Positions 48,401 to 57,371 of a DNA stretch of 64,000 bases are shown piece by piece. Origin of the DNA: Acanthaster planci (lineage: Eukaryota > Echinodermata > Asteroidea > Valvatida > Acanthasteridae); NCBI RefSeq assembly GCF_001949145.1, contig NW_019091357.1, positions 3,231,078 to 3,295,077 on the forward strand, read 5' to 3'. Each line of letters opens with the position of its first letter. Position 1 is the stretch's first letter. A program made the position numbers and the translations under genes. The notes beneath the pieces are model-generated. The model saw only the letters and a program-made list of their open reading frames with translations, searched no databases and was not told where the DNA came from.

Positions 48401-51400
48401 GAGGCGGCCGACGCGCCCATCGGCCCAGCCGACAGGACTGTGGATGTCCAGCCCTGCACAGGAATCATTGAGCCGGGCGTGTTCTTCGGCAACGAAGGGG
48501 GCTACCTCGAGCAGAGTGAGTGAAATTCCAGAGTTTGAGACCCTTCCATCAAGCCCTCCTTACGACTACCAAATGGAGAAAAAAAGAGACTGGGTATATT
48601 CAGTACCCAGAGTTAAGTCATCGCAAGCCTCTAAATGGTCAGTTGGAAGCATTTGGCGTCCCTGCCATTTCTGCACTTGCTGCCTCACTTAGGATTTGAC
48701 CAGGTTTCACCTAAGCAATGTGTAAACGGAAAGAAACCAATCCTCCCACGGACTCAGTTTGACGTCAAATCCCCCGTCATCAGTTTATCACCACCGGTGT
48801 AGTGCATGGGAGCCTTTTAAAAACATTTTTATGCTAATGTGGTTACTGTGTTCACAAGTGGCCCTGTGATGTCATGCAAGAAGTTCCATTGTCAATCGGT
48901 GTCAGTTGAATTTACACCAGTCTGTGAGGAGTCAAGTCCAAGTAGGCATTTCAAACCTTTCAGGCTACACCTGCGATCAAAATCGTGAGTTGCTTGGCGA
49001 TCTCAAGCACACCACTTTTTTTTTTTGTAGCCGTCAAATCAGTAGTTCCCATAAGCAGTTTAACACAGTTCATAAAAAAAGCCATTCTCTTGACCCCTAG
49101 CTTTTTCTGCGCTGTCTCTTCCCACAGTCTCGGCATACTCCATCGGCAGCAACTTTGAGATGCGCATATCCATCAAGCCGCGGGTCTCCACAGCCGTTCT
49201 GATGTCCGTCCAAGGCTCTCGTGGTGACTTCCTGTCCCTTGAGATGGTGGACGGAGTGGTGAGTTCAGAAGAAAAGAAAAAGAAAGTAGTCGTCCATGAC
49301 AAGTACCTCTGGTGCTTCCAATCTTGAAATCTTTATCTTCTATACACTCGCACAACCTATTCGATCAATACTCTACGATTTCAGGGGCCACGACTATGGA
49401 ATAGTATCAGCACGACCCTGAAAACACAATCGTCTGTGGGCCGCTTCAAAACCTGATACAAAAATAGTCTTATCTCCAGTTATTTAGCATAATTCCCCTC
49501 TCCGTTTCATTACTTGCATATCACCATTTTTGATTCCATTGTATGTATTATTGCCTTGTATAAATTATTATCGTCCGTTGTTTTCGGTCCGTCGTTCTTC
49601 GTTTCTTGTCTTATTTGTTAGTCCTGTGACCTGTTGTCTGTCTGTCTTCTCTCAAGGCATTTCAGTACAAGCCCCCGGCTTTTGTTTATGCCTCTGTAGT
49701 GCATAATGTCATCTTAGTTATTATCGTATTTATTTGTTTCTTTTCATATCCATGATTAATTGCACACATTCATATAAACTGATTGTTACATTGCACTATC
49801 GAAATAAATGTTAATTGAAATTAATCAGCTAGAAGAGACCGTTTTCAACGATGCACCGGCCAAAGCTGTATCTTTACATGAGCAAAGTTATGAGTGGCTT
49901 TAACCGGGGACCATCTCCCAGCCTGAAACTTGATGTGCTGTGCAGATGCTTATCATATAGAGTTTAAATTCAATCTGACGTAGGTTTTTTGATGTTCCAT
50001 GTCATTTGAAGTTAATGGCCTTGCATGTATTGCTTAGGATGTCAGTGGGAAAAGTATGCATCCACGGCTGAGCTGTCTTGGAAAATGGATGTTGCCAGCG
50101 AATGGCACGCATAAATTTTACAAAACTGTTGCCAAAATGACCGTGAGATGTCGCTAAAAGCTCCCAAGATGTAGTCCACATAGAAATGCGCTGCAGTGGT
50201 ATTGGAGAAACTATTTGGAGGGGGGAGGGGCAGATCCCCCAGCTCATTCAGGGTTAAGCTGTTCTTAACAAAGCCTTAGCCACTCAAAAGCCCCAATTTA
50301 GGCTCGGCCTGGTATGCACTTGGCATCGCTGGTCTTATTTTTTGCCTTGTTCTAATCTTCTTGAAGCTGTATCTGCGCTGTGAGAATGGTGGTGGTATCA
50401 TCGAGGCTATCTACGCTCCCCCAGAGGGTGCCTTCTTCCTGTGCGATGGCAACTGGCACGACATCCTAGGTACTCATCAGAAAAATTATTCGGCAGAATT
50501 TCCTTGACTTGCCAAAAGACATCAACGAGTTTAGTTCTTTGAGATTAGCTGTTTAGAACTGTTTTCACAGACTACCAGACTCGGAACTCCTCTATTTACG
50601 AGTATATAAGTCATGCTGAGAGTGGTCGGTCATTAGCTAGGCACGGGGCCTCCCTCGAAATTGGAGGTTGTGTCAGAGGGTATCAAGGGGTTGTTGAGTT
50701 GTTCATGCCCGAAGATTTCTGATGACATCTTGACATGTCTCAGCCTTGGTGTAATGTCTGAATATACAGCACTTTGCCCCAGTGTATTCGTGTTGTAGTT
50801 CTACTTGTGACTATTAGCACAAAATGTTGCTCCTAAAGGATTGGAACTGCAACAGTGGCAGATTCTTCAGTGTCTTGGAGGGTGGGGTGGAGCTGGGATT
50901 CGAAATCTCACATTCAGAGCTACCTCTAAAATAGCCCTGAACGAATATCACATCTGCTCTTTCCTTTGTTTCAGTCGAAAAGGCAGAGAATGAACTCAGG
51001 CTGACTGTGGACGGGGAGCCAGGAGAGAGGGCCTTGGGCAGCACAAATGCCATCGCTGCAGACACCAGGGATCCGCTGTACTTTGGCGGCATACCTGGTA
51101 AGGACTGGCTTTAGAACTGTTCACACTAAAGCACTAGTTTGCTGTTGTATTATACAGCATTCCCACAAGGCACTTGATTATCTCCTAAACAATGAGCACT
51201 GTAGTTGACGTTAGACTACCCCATGGCAATACCTACTCAACAAAGCATTTAGTAACTCATAAAAGCTTGTTCGTCTGAATATCTTTTACTCCTTCCCTTC
51301 AATGCTAGTCTCTGTGTCCAGGTCACAATCTTTTGTCGCAGTGTTTTTGCCCGGCCAGTAATAGTTCAGGTTTTAACCATGGGGCAACATTTTGAACATT

Positions 51401-51951
51401 AGAACAAAAAAGGAATACCTTTGAGTGACGTGCCATCGAGTTGACTTACTGAACTCATGTGGCACGGGCCAGAGTGGACAGAACAATTTTCATCAGAATG
51501 TGCACAAACTGAAAGGTCTCTGTGTAGTGTTTTAGCTGTGTTTCACGTTTCCATCCCTTTGATGGGGTCCTATTGTACAGAGTCCCCAGTTTCTTTCGCC
51601 TTTTTAGTTTAATACAGACCTGGATCTCGATCAGTAATCACAAAGCTGCTTCACTCTATCAATTTCAACAACGTCAGATCACTGATCATGACCCCAATCC
51701 ACGTCAAGCATTTAACAAACAGGCCTTTTGAAAATCAACAGAGGAGAAATTAGTCTTGAGTTGGCAGACCATGGTGACCAATGCGGTCTATGTTGTTCAT
51801 TTCAGACAATGCCGAGCACCAAGGTCTCTCCATCCGGGACAAGTTTGTGGGCTGCATTCGGGACGTCATGCTGCGGGATGATCTGGTCAACTTCAAGGAG
51901 GCCGTGGAGGTTGTGGGTGACGTCAACACCATGTCCTGCCCCGCCAACTAG
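463..51951 (+). CDS. LAMA5: Laminin subunit alpha (alpha-5-like), 71 exons, 5'-incomplete
   Basis: Secreted basement-membrane glycoprotein chain. It trimerises with a beta and a gamma chain through its coiled coil and presents five C-terminal LG modules to cell-surface receptors. I joined 71 exons whose GT..AG borders and phases all agree. They sum to 10,203 nt, one open frame of 3,400 residues ending in TAG at 51949-51951. Domain order is LN tail, LE1-11, domain IV-B, LE12-16a, laminin IV-A, LE16b-22, coiled coil, LG1-5. The large IV-B domain identifies the alpha-3/alpha-5 class, and the length (3,400 plus roughly 270-300 missing LN/signal residues) fits vertebrate LAMA5 at about 3,700. The first exon here starts inside the LN/LE1 junction ([14 protein letters not shown]), so the promoter, start codon and most of LN are upstream of position 1. 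Alternative: an invertebrate alpha-3/5 ancestor rather than a strict alpha-5 orthologue. Exon coordinates are in the domain entries below. Confidence 0.97.
5617..7988 (+). other. LAMA5: Largest intron in the laminin gene (2.4 kb)
   Basis: Phase-0 intron that splits LE9. The donor is GTAAAA (a little weak) and the acceptor is accttcag. Splicing 5616 to 7989 restores a continuous LE9 (..GCGSSTG then GACRCKNN..), so no exon is missing. I saw no RNA gene, coding remnant or clear repeat family in it, only AT-rich and short T-rich stretches. Confidence 0.65.
9412..9506 (-). mobile_element. tRNA-like SINE head, copy 1
   Basis: Read on the minus strand, this has an A-box-like segment (GGTGGTCAGGTGATTAA) and a perfect B box (GGTTCGAATCC, 9433-9443), followed by CCAGCAAGCTTGTGATG. 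The same layout, including the trailing AGCTTGTGA, recurs on the plus strand at 25168-25279. This is the 5' promoter region of a tRNA-derived SINE. It is not a functional tRNA because no proper cloverleaf closes. Confidence 0.55.
13150..13632 (+). repeat. Tandem array of 84-bp units made of two related 42-bp halves
   Basis: Lies in the intron between exons 16 and 17 (12893-13851). The block CCTTAAGCAGGGTTCTTG recurs at 13201, 13285, 13368 and 13452, a period of 83-84 bp. Each unit divides into two 42-bp halves that start GTTGCATTC and end TTGTTTCAG.. or CATATCAG... The halves are roughly 70% alike by eye, while alternate halves are nearly identical. Edges are more diverged. The array is readable in one frame but has no coding sense. 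Confidence 0.9.
14434..14533 (-). mobile_element. MIR/CORE-like SINE fragment, copy 1
   Basis: Plus-strand text has GAGAGGCGAGTTGGGGTAA and, downstream, CCTAACCACTAGACCACAC. This corresponds on the minus strand to a tRNA-related head followed by a core resembling the MIR segment TGTGACCTTGGGCAAGT. It belongs to the same family as the copies near 15.46, 15.59, 31.2 and 37.0 kb. Confidence 0.5.
15460..15545 (-). mobile_element. MIR/CORE-like SINE fragment, copy 2
   Basis: Plus-strand GAGAAGCAAGCAGGGTAGAG, then TGCCTGAGGACACAACTGAT and TTTGAACCC, match the family core and a worn B-box complement. It is truncated and shares its intron (15267-15840) with copy 3. Confidence 0.45.
15590..15700 (-). 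mobile_element. MIR/CORE-like SINE fragment, copy 3
   Basis: Plus-strand GAGAGAGGCATATTGGGGTT, then GCCTAGGGACAGCACATGG and GGATTCAGACTCC, follow the family order (core, then B-box complement). It is diverged, with the same orientation as the other copies. Confidence 0.5.
18037..21269 (+). other. LAMA5: Laminin domain IIIb: LE modules 12-16 (first half) (exons 24-28)
   Basis: Exons: 17964-18172 (second part), 18931-19061, 19672-19742, 20396-20540, 21129-21269; residues about 1111-1318. LE12 reads [34 protein letters not shown]13 has a shortened first loop (CRCRSGVC). LE14 is split across the 71-bp exon 26, the smallest in the gene. LE16 starts ([11 protein letters not shown]) and is interrupted after SREK by the IV-A domain, the usual place where laminin IV type A inserts into an LE module. 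Confidence 0.93.
23138..23186. repeat. 19-bp-arm inverted repeat bordering the assembly gap
   Basis: Arms 23138-23156 and 23168-23186 are reverse complements with one mismatch, around an 11-nt loop. The right arm ends exactly at the first N. The sequence could fold into a stable hairpin and may be the edge of a longer foldback or tandem structure that stopped assembly. Confidence 0.85.
23187..23337. other. Assembly gap (151 N)
   Basis: Unknown bases within the intron between exons 30 and 31. The domain IV-A reading frame is complete across it. Reading frames that cross the gap have no meaning. Confidence 0.98.
25168..25279 (+). mobile_element. tRNA-like SINE head, copy 2
   Basis: A-box-like GGTGGAGTGGTTAAGAC and B box GGTTCAAGTCC (25250-25260), followed by CCGAGTAAGCTTGTGAA. 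A nine-base upstream CTTACTCGG is complementary to CCGAGTAAG. About 28 extra bases separate it from the D-arm-like part, so this is not a normal tRNA. It shares its layout with the minus-strand copy near 9.4 kb. Confidence 0.55.
28258..29293 (+). other. LAMA5: Intron of 1.0 kb, no element recognised
   Basis: Phase-0 intron inside LE20. Splicing 28257 to 29294 joins ..CDRCS to PGFWNFSSC correctly. I saw nothing in it beyond AT-rich sequence and a C/T-rich tract before the acceptor. Confidence 0.6.
31200..31330 (-). mobile_element. MIR/CORE-like SINE fragment, copy 4 (best preserved)
   Basis: Plus-strand GGGAGAGGCAAATGGGG, then GACCAAGGTCACAACATGT, an intact B-box complement GGATTCGAACC (31265-31275) and CCCTAAGCCACAC. 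It sits in the intron between exons 41 and 42, antisense to laminin. The order matches a tRNA head plus MIR-like core read from the minus strand. Confidence 0.6.
31731..33077 (+). other. LAMA5: Intron of 1.35 kb with a GTCATGGA-rich segment
   Basis: Between exons 42 and 43, both phase 0. Seven copies of GTCATG(A/G)A(A) fall between 31822 and 32075 in AT-rich sequence that ends ..TAGGAACCCTGCC. The rest shows no recognised family. Confidence 0.6.
34815..36102 (+). other. LAMA5: Intron of 1.29 kb, no element recognised
   Basis: Between exons 45 and 46, both phase 0. AT-rich; I found no coding remnant, SINE or clear inverted repeat. Confidence 0.55.
36492..36522. repeat. Perfect 31-bp palindrome
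   Basis: Arms of 15 nt (ATTTATCACACGCAA and its exact complement) around one central base, in the intron between exons 46 and 47. It could form a cruciform or hairpin. No target-site duplication was seen. Confidence 0.9.
36985..37105 (-). mobile_element. MIR/CORE-like SINE fragment, copy 5
   Basis: Plus-strand AGAGAGGCAAATGTGGGGT, then GGTAACTTGCCCAACATGC and GGCCTAACCACCAG, follow the same family order as the 31.2-kb copy. The B box is worn. It lies in the intron between exons 47 and 48. Confidence 0.55.
40437..40599. mobile_element. Harbinger-like palindromic MITE with TAA target duplication
   Basis: In the intron between exons 52 and 53. The element (40440-40596, 157 bp) starts GGGAGCGTTTCATAA and ends with the near-complement TTATGAAACGTTCCC. 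Inner arms also pair (GTATTTACTGCGGTACC against GGTACCGCAGTAAATAC), so it is almost wholly palindromic. It is flanked by TAA at 40437-40439 and 40597-40599. A 3-bp TWA duplication is the hallmark of PIF/Harbinger transposition. It has no coding capacity and would depend on a transposase elsewhere. Confidence 0.75.
40669..41955 (+). other. LAMA5: Laminin LG1 module (exons 53-56)
   Basis: Exons: 40669-40830, 41156-41286, 41455-41599, 41828-41955; residues about 2421-2608. It starts [16 protein letters not shown], very close to the start of alpha-5 LG1. LG landmarks include ALLFFMG, YRWHQV and IFVGGIP. The position that normally carries the first cysteine of the C-terminal LG disulfide (G-C-I) reads GGIDEV: glycine codon at 41870-41872. 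No partner cysteine follows before LG2. LG1-3 form the integrin-binding cloverleaf with the coiled-coil end. Confidence 0.92.
42015..42048 (+). repeat. Three exact copies of GGAAGTTCCA
   Basis: A 10-bp unit repeated head-to-tail three times plus a partial copy, just inside the intron after exon 56. Each unit contains the palindromic core GGAAGTTCC. Confidence 0.85.
42373..44444 (+). other. LAMA5: Laminin LG2 module (exons 57-60)
   Basis: Exons: 42373-42541, 42949-43121, 43624-43728, 44327-44444; residues about 2609-2797. Landmarks are [46 protein letters not shown] and [12 protein letters not shown], with the closing cysteine in HPICVAE. The conserved disulfide pair is present, unlike in LG1. 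Confidence 0.92.
44867..46676 (+). other. LAMA5: Laminin LG3 module and Pro/Thr-rich LG3-LG4 linker (exons 61-64)
   Basis: Exons: 44867-45013, 45569-45714, 45961-46143, 46371-46676; residues about 2798-3057. LG3 shows [49 protein letters not shown] and the closing cysteine in LNACPV. Exon 64 (306 bp, the longest here) then encodes a Pro/Thr/Ser-rich linker ([12 protein letters not shown] and surroundings) before the LG4 lead-in. In vertebrate alpha chains this linker is the site where LG4-5 can be cleaved off; no furin-type tetrabasic site is visible here. Confidence 0.92.
47284..48515 (+). other. LAMA5: Laminin LG4 module (exons 65-67)
   Basis: Exons: 47284-47473, 47789-47956, 48347-48515; residues about 3058-3233. 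The acceptor of exon 65 (..ctgacaacag) is preceded by a C-rich/A-rich tract and fixes phase 2, giving [19 protein letters not shown]. Landmarks are DGRWHTVVMKREG, VYFGGVD and SFVGCLRGF with the closing cysteine in VQPCTG. In known alpha chains LG4 binds alpha-dystroglycan, heparin or sulfatide. Confidence 0.91.
49128..51951 (+). other. LAMA5: Laminin LG5 module and stop codon (exons 68-71)
   Basis: Exons: 49128-49258, 50367-50469, 50975-51097, 51806-51951; residues about 3234-3400. Landmarks are [35 protein letters not shown] and [12 protein letters not shown], with the closing cysteine three residues before the end (MSCPAN, stop). Exon 68 encodes an RGD (49220-49228) in the first part of the module. 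Exon 69 carries an extra cysteine pair (LRCENGG and FLCDGNW). Confidence 0.92.
49340..49815 (+). mobile_element. LINE 3' end (RT C-terminus and tail), degenerate
   Basis: Lies in the intron between exons 68 and 69, in the same orientation as laminin. A frame near 49380 reads [17 protein letters not shown], then SSVGRFKT, a stop and YKNSLISSY. This is the typical C-terminal signature of non-LTR retrotransposon ORF2 proteins (G-x-x-x-W-N-S, later F-K, K-x-x-L). An AT-rich 3' tail ends AAATAAATGTTAATTG near 49.81 kb. 5'-truncated and broken by a stop. The clade cannot be fixed by eye (CR1, L2 or Jockey-like). Confidence 0.6.
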
Positions 51952-54110
51952 AGAGGGTGCCACCACTTCTCCCCTTCAAAATGCACAAATGTTTGGCATT
52001 AAACTGCAAATGGAATGGAACAGTTTTAATATTTTACATTTTTAGCATTTTTACATCTCTTTCTTTTTAATCATTTGAGTTTGTGTCATCATGTTATCAA
52101 ACGGTATGTGTCGTGCATTTTTAAATTTTCAATTGGACGGGATTCTAATGAAGTTAGGAAATCCTTGGAATTTTGGGGGTGACGGAAATGGGTTGTGAAA
52201 AGAATGATATAAACAATTGTTTTGTGTAATTTGTTGAACTTCGGTACTTGCAGGAATCAGGACTGGAAATGAAAAAAATTGAAGTTGCACCCTGCGATTC
52301 TTGAGTCTGTTTGATTTGTAGATTGCCATTAACATTTGCAGAAATCTTCGTGCACTTCGCTCTGGTACCCGAATTCAAGCGGTCGCAAACTATCAAGTTC
52401 CTACAAATTTTTTGACATTCAAAACAGACCAGTTTTAGAATTGCAGGGCATGCGCCGAACTTCAGTGTGACAACGGATAAGAGGAAATGACTTACAGTGT
52501 AGCACTTGGCTTCAAGCACCATCTGCGTCAATGAATTTTTTTTTCAGGATCGAGTTTTCATAGATGAAATACCCAAATGGCGATGTACTCTCATTTTCTC
52601 ATTTCGATGCCAACCATGCCCTGTGCAATTCATCAGCCAGGATTTCTTTGACAGTCAGCGTGCTTGAGGTCAAGTGACCATGCTTTGAGGCCAAATGTAT
52701 CCCAAGCTGTGGACGCCATTCTAACTGAAGAACTAAAAGAAACCACCAAGTAGACCTGAAACCTGAAGGTTGATGTTTTCCAAAACTAGTTCAATAGTTG
52801 GCTGATGTATGTAACAAGCTCAGATGTGGCCTTCAACTCTCGCCGATGCAGAGAGACATTTTATAGTCATCACCGAATGGCTACGTGGCTCCCAGGCATC
52901 ACAGTGCACTTATAATTGACACAATTACATGATTGCCATCTGTCTTTCATGGAACAACAGGTCTGTGTACTGCTGTAATTTGGGATACATTTCGCCTCCG
53001 TAAATCTTAGTTTATGTAGAGTTTAGATACCTTTTTATGTACTAACACTATCCCAGGGAACACAACACTTACCTACCTTTCTGGAGAAGTTATTTTTTTT
53101 AGTACTAAATTCTCTGAAATCGTTCTAAGCGATAAATTGGCTCAGCACCTGCATGTAAAGTATTCGTACATCACTGATGATCAGAAAATTACTGACTAAT
53201 ATGTTAATTACGTGGTATCTCCGATGAAAGGCATTATGAAATTAGCTTTCAATGAGAGGTGCATTTTGTGTTTATATTCCAACTCTTTCATCTGCCTTTG
53301 AAAAAAAAAGAAACAGAAAATCTTGGATGATTGATCCGGCCAGAAACTGTTGATCAATGAAGGAGCAAGCATTCTATTCGCGTCAAATTTGAATGGGTAC
53401 AACTGAGCCATTCATTATGCATTAGGCAAATATACCAGGTCATAACAGTAAAAACTAAGTCTTGGTTTTCAAAGCTCTAAATTGTGAACAAATTCAGACT
53501 CTGTGCAAGCAGCCTTGTGTCCCTTAAAAGAGTTTACCCGCTTCGTACCTACATATATGGGGTGCTAACAAGGGTGTTTTTTTTTTAGTGTAGTGTAAGA
53601 TTGAAATGAAAGCAAAAGCAAAAAAATGTACTAACCCGGAGGTTGCAGAAGACCGTTAGGTCATTTTTTTACATCAGTAGGGGGCACTGTAAAGACAACC
53701 ATGGATGGGAAGACGGCATTCTCTTTCCAAGATAAAGTCACTCACCATGTTTAATTCGGTAGGCCTAATGGATGAAAAAAAAATACTGGATTTTACGTGT
53801 ATTAGCTGGACACCGTATGATTGCTCAGGCCCTGCATTGCAGCAGTGGTGTATGCATGGCATCATTGAGCAGCGCCCTAGCTCCTCTGATACGTGCACAA
53901 ATACAGTATTTCTGTTCTATGCATTAATATGATGCCGATTGTTGCTTGCCAAGTGTTTCCATTTGCTGGCTAGTTTTCTCATCACAAATACACGTACAGT
54001 CTGAAATATATAAAAAGCATGACTTCAATTTTGAGCTTTGATGAGGTTTGGCATTTTTTTTTAAAGTCTCTTTGATAATAAAGCCTCGGTTCTACTGCAA
54101 CTCCACAACT
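51952..54110 (+). other. LAMA5: Probable 3' UTR of the laminin gene (about 2.1 kb)
   Basis: AT-rich non-coding sequence after the stop. The first clear AATAAA I found is at 54077-54082, followed within 50 bases by a T/G-rich stretch (TGCCTCGTGTTCTC), so cleavage near 54.1 kb is likely. Further AATAAA copies at 54210 and about 54404 are possible alternatives. Confidence 0.55.
54077..54082 (+). terminator. Candidate polyadenylation signal AATAAA
   Basis: Canonical hexamer with a downstream T/G-rich element, in the right orientation for the laminin transcript. Confidence 0.5.
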
Positions 54111-55538
54111 GCCTCGTGTTCTCTTTTTTACTTTTTAAATTCCAAGCTGATAATGGGATTTTCAGACCTAAACCGTCGAGCAAAAACACACTGTAACCGT
54201 TGATCTTTCAATAAATTGACGATTGTTTAGGTATTGCTGTGAACTGTAAAGTACTACTCCCCTCAAAAATCCACAATAGGTCCATTGGTCCCGTGTTTTG
54301 TGCTTCAGCACCCATTTCTGGAACTGTATCCGGATGTTTAGAACATGTTTTCATGCAAGGACTTATCTGAGGTCGTCAACAGGGTCATGCCCCCCACCTT
54401 TTTAATAAAAGGTAATAATTATGGCCTCTTAGTTCCTTTCAAAAAGTGTTAAAAGCCCCCCCAATGTAGCCTCGCCCCCAGAAATGGCACAAAAGTTATA
54501 CATCCAAAAAGTCATTTTTTTGTCCCCGCCCCAATATGTCAACTCCCTTTTTGACCGGGCTTTTAAAGAACGTCTGTATGGAATAACGCGAAAATTTATT
54601 TGCAATCTGCATGCTTAGTACTGTGGCCACGTCTGAATGCACACGCCCACTGGAAGCTGGCTGATTTTGAAAGAAGTCTTGTGAAACCGTGCTACAAACG
54701 CACCAAAAGATATCAAAGTCACTGTTAATTCTCTCTAATATGCCTGTGTCATTTTTTTGTCTTTGAACTACGTTGCCTACTGGTTCAAATCAAATGAAAG
54801 AGTGGAGGCCCTCTTGAAAATGAAAATAAATAGCCCACTTTCCCCGTTTCCTTCAAAATCCAAAGGATCAGAATGTTGTTCGTTTGTTTGGCTTGGCGAC
54901 AGCTGTTTTCGATCGCTGAGGCTTATTGGGTTTCCTGTCTTGAGCATCAATCCAGACACGTGGCCTCAAAATCAAAGCTGTTACCATTGATGCTGACCCT
55001 CGAGCTCGGTGCAAGAAACCGCGTGGACTTTGTTCGGAAGTCTTATGAAGATCAGTGTGTTTTCACGCTTGATGACTTTAACGGGAAGGTGTGATTTTTT
55101 TAATGAGTAATCAGTTTTGTCATTGGATCTGTGGGTTTTGTTTTTCAGAAGGATTTGGGTGTCCTCTATTCGTAAACACCGCGATACAAAATAACTGACA
55201 CTGTAAGTGTTAAACTCATTGACGAAGATCGCCCATGTGTTGGATGAATCTTGGTTTTCTTTTTCTTCCGGCAAACAAACGTGGGACGAAAGTCCGAACA
55301 ACTCATTTGAAGCAAGATATGGGACGGAGAGAACCCCCCCCATCGCCTTTGTGCTGGTCATTGTTTTATCGGAATCTCAGGAATTCTTTACAGACTTCTA
55401 GGGGGATGTGTTAGGTAACAATAGTCTAGAGTGTGTATAGGGATTGGACAGGTAAGGGGGTACCCCTCCGTCCCATATGTTGTCCAGTATAGAACAACTT
55501 GAGCAAATGGAATTTCATGGTGAAGGACAGCAACTGAT
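54111..55538. other. Intergenic, nothing recognised
   Basis: AT-rich sequence with two more AATAAA copies (54210-54215 and about 54404). Open frames here are short and resemble nothing I know. Confidence 0.5.
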
Positions 55539-55689
55539 GGAAAGGCTTGCGGTAGCACCATGCGAAGGAATATATCTGGCTTATGAGTATGTGTGGTTCT
55601 GAAAAGAACCGGGAGTATACACGTTGTTTCAGACTGCGTGCTCACATACTCACAAGTGAGATATATTCCTTCGAATGGTGCTACCGCAA
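55539..55689. repeat. Long hairpin-forming inverted repeat (about 55-nt arms)
   Basis: The left arm begins GGAAAGGCTTGCGGTAGCAC and the right arm is its near-perfect reverse complement ending GGTGCTACCGCAAGCCTTTC. Pairing continues through CGAAGGAATATATCT and GAGTATGTG. The centre contains a second small palindrome GGTTCTGAAAAGAACC. MITE-like in size; no clear target duplication. Confidence 0.85.
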
Positions 55690-56315
55690 GCCTTTCCACC
55701 TACAACTCGAGTAAAGATAGGCATTTTGTTCCTTTTTCACCCGTGTAGATGGACCGCTAGCTACAGTCCCGGCCAAAATTTAGTTGGAACACGTCATCAT
55801 AAGCATGCCCTCCCCAGGTTCCTCGCCCTCTCTGTCAATGTTATCACCAGCTGGATTACAGACGGCGGAATGAGAGAACACTGACCTGGGCTGGGGTGAA
55901 ACAGCGAGATTTGGCCCTAATCACATGGTAGTTGCACCAAAGGTTTTTGTTGTTGTTTTTTTCGGTCGCTACGGCGTACATACTGCAAACGTATACCCTT
56001 CTTCAGGTTTAAGGAATGATTGAATTTCCATTGGATATTTATTAATAAACTGATATGGGAAGGGTATGAACTTTGCCAAATCTCAATTTAAGAAAGGTTT
56101 TAAAGGTAACACGTGCATGAGAAATAGCTTCTCTGTTCTCTTACAAGTAATGAATGCAAAAGTAATAGATATTCCTTTTTACAATAATACATATACACAT
56201 GACAGGAGACGTTTTAATATACGTGTATTTCTTTCATACTTAATTCAACTTTTTCTGGTTTTACCTTTTCACGTTGGACCTTTATGTTTGACTACGCAGA
56301 GTATAGTCTGGTGTA

Positions 56316-56506
56316 CACTGCCCGATGAGAGACATTTCACTGCACGACGAGGTATGATTCGTTTCACTGCGCGGTTAGAGTCGTTGCTCTGCGCGATGAG
56401 AGTTTTTGCTCTGCGCGGTAAAAGTAGTTTCGCTGTGTGGTGAGAGTAGCTTCACTGCTCGATGAGAGTCATTTCACTGCGTGATGAGACTTGTTTCGCT
56501 GATCAG
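56316..56506 (+). repeat. 22-bp minisatellite, left array
   Basis: Successive units start CACTGC, CTCTGC or CGCTG, continue (C/T)GATGAGAGT or GGTAAAAGT and end TTT or TTG. Most are 22 bp; the second is about 27 bp. Diverged, so old. Confidence 0.8.
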
Positions 56507-57371
56507 ATGGTAGGCTCCAATTTTTGTGTTTTGGGAGAATGATCACAAGAGGTTACCAAGTCCATTTTAATAGAGCCTGAAAGTTGACCTCTGAAAGTAA
56601 CTACCTCTGGAATCCTTGGGTAGGGAAAATAATTTGCAAAAGATTTATCAGAAATTTTATTTTAGAACTTGTAATTATTTTTCTTTCGTTTACTTCTTTA
56701 GAAATCACCTCAGAAATTACCTTTTTAAAATATTTTACTACCGTATATTGACAAATTGCCTGACCTGAAGAGAAATATCTTGTCAGAAATTGACCACTCA
56801 TTTCCGTAAATCTCATCGCAATCAGGTGACTCGGTGTACTCCCACACACATTAAATTTAACGGAACTATTTTGTGGCAGTCATAGTAGAAACTGAAATTA
56901 AAAAAAGAAAGGAAAATTTGGAGATCCAAAGTCATTTAAGATCATTTAAAGTTTTTTTATATCACCACCTAGTTTATTTAATTTTATATAGCACCTAAGT
57001 AGATCCTCGTCATTTGATTGGAGGGATTGTAGGTCCCTTGATATTTTATAGACTATTTCGTGCCTTACGTCATAAACGTTGAACTGTGTTATATACACCG
57101 TGCATATGTTATAAACAAATCCGATTAGACGCCATTACTGGCACCGCACTCACACGCGCATTCTTTAGCTTGACGCGCGCGTGTATATGGCAAATCATGA
57201 CATCCTATTGGTCGAAAAGGCATGTAATGCGCGCGTACCACCTGTCCCTGAGCGTTGCAATAATGGCTTCTTCTGGTGGTCGAATTACAAAGTAGGCCTA
57301 CTTCGATCTTTTGCACGCAAAGGCCTTCAATGGGTAATTTGTCAACAGACGGCGCGTGTTATGCCCGTAAA

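Noticed and set aside
51728-52045. 105-codon frame over the last laminin exon
   Set aside because: Wrong frame: the spliced frame ends [15 protein letters not shown] with TAG at 51949-51951, the correct LG5 terminus.
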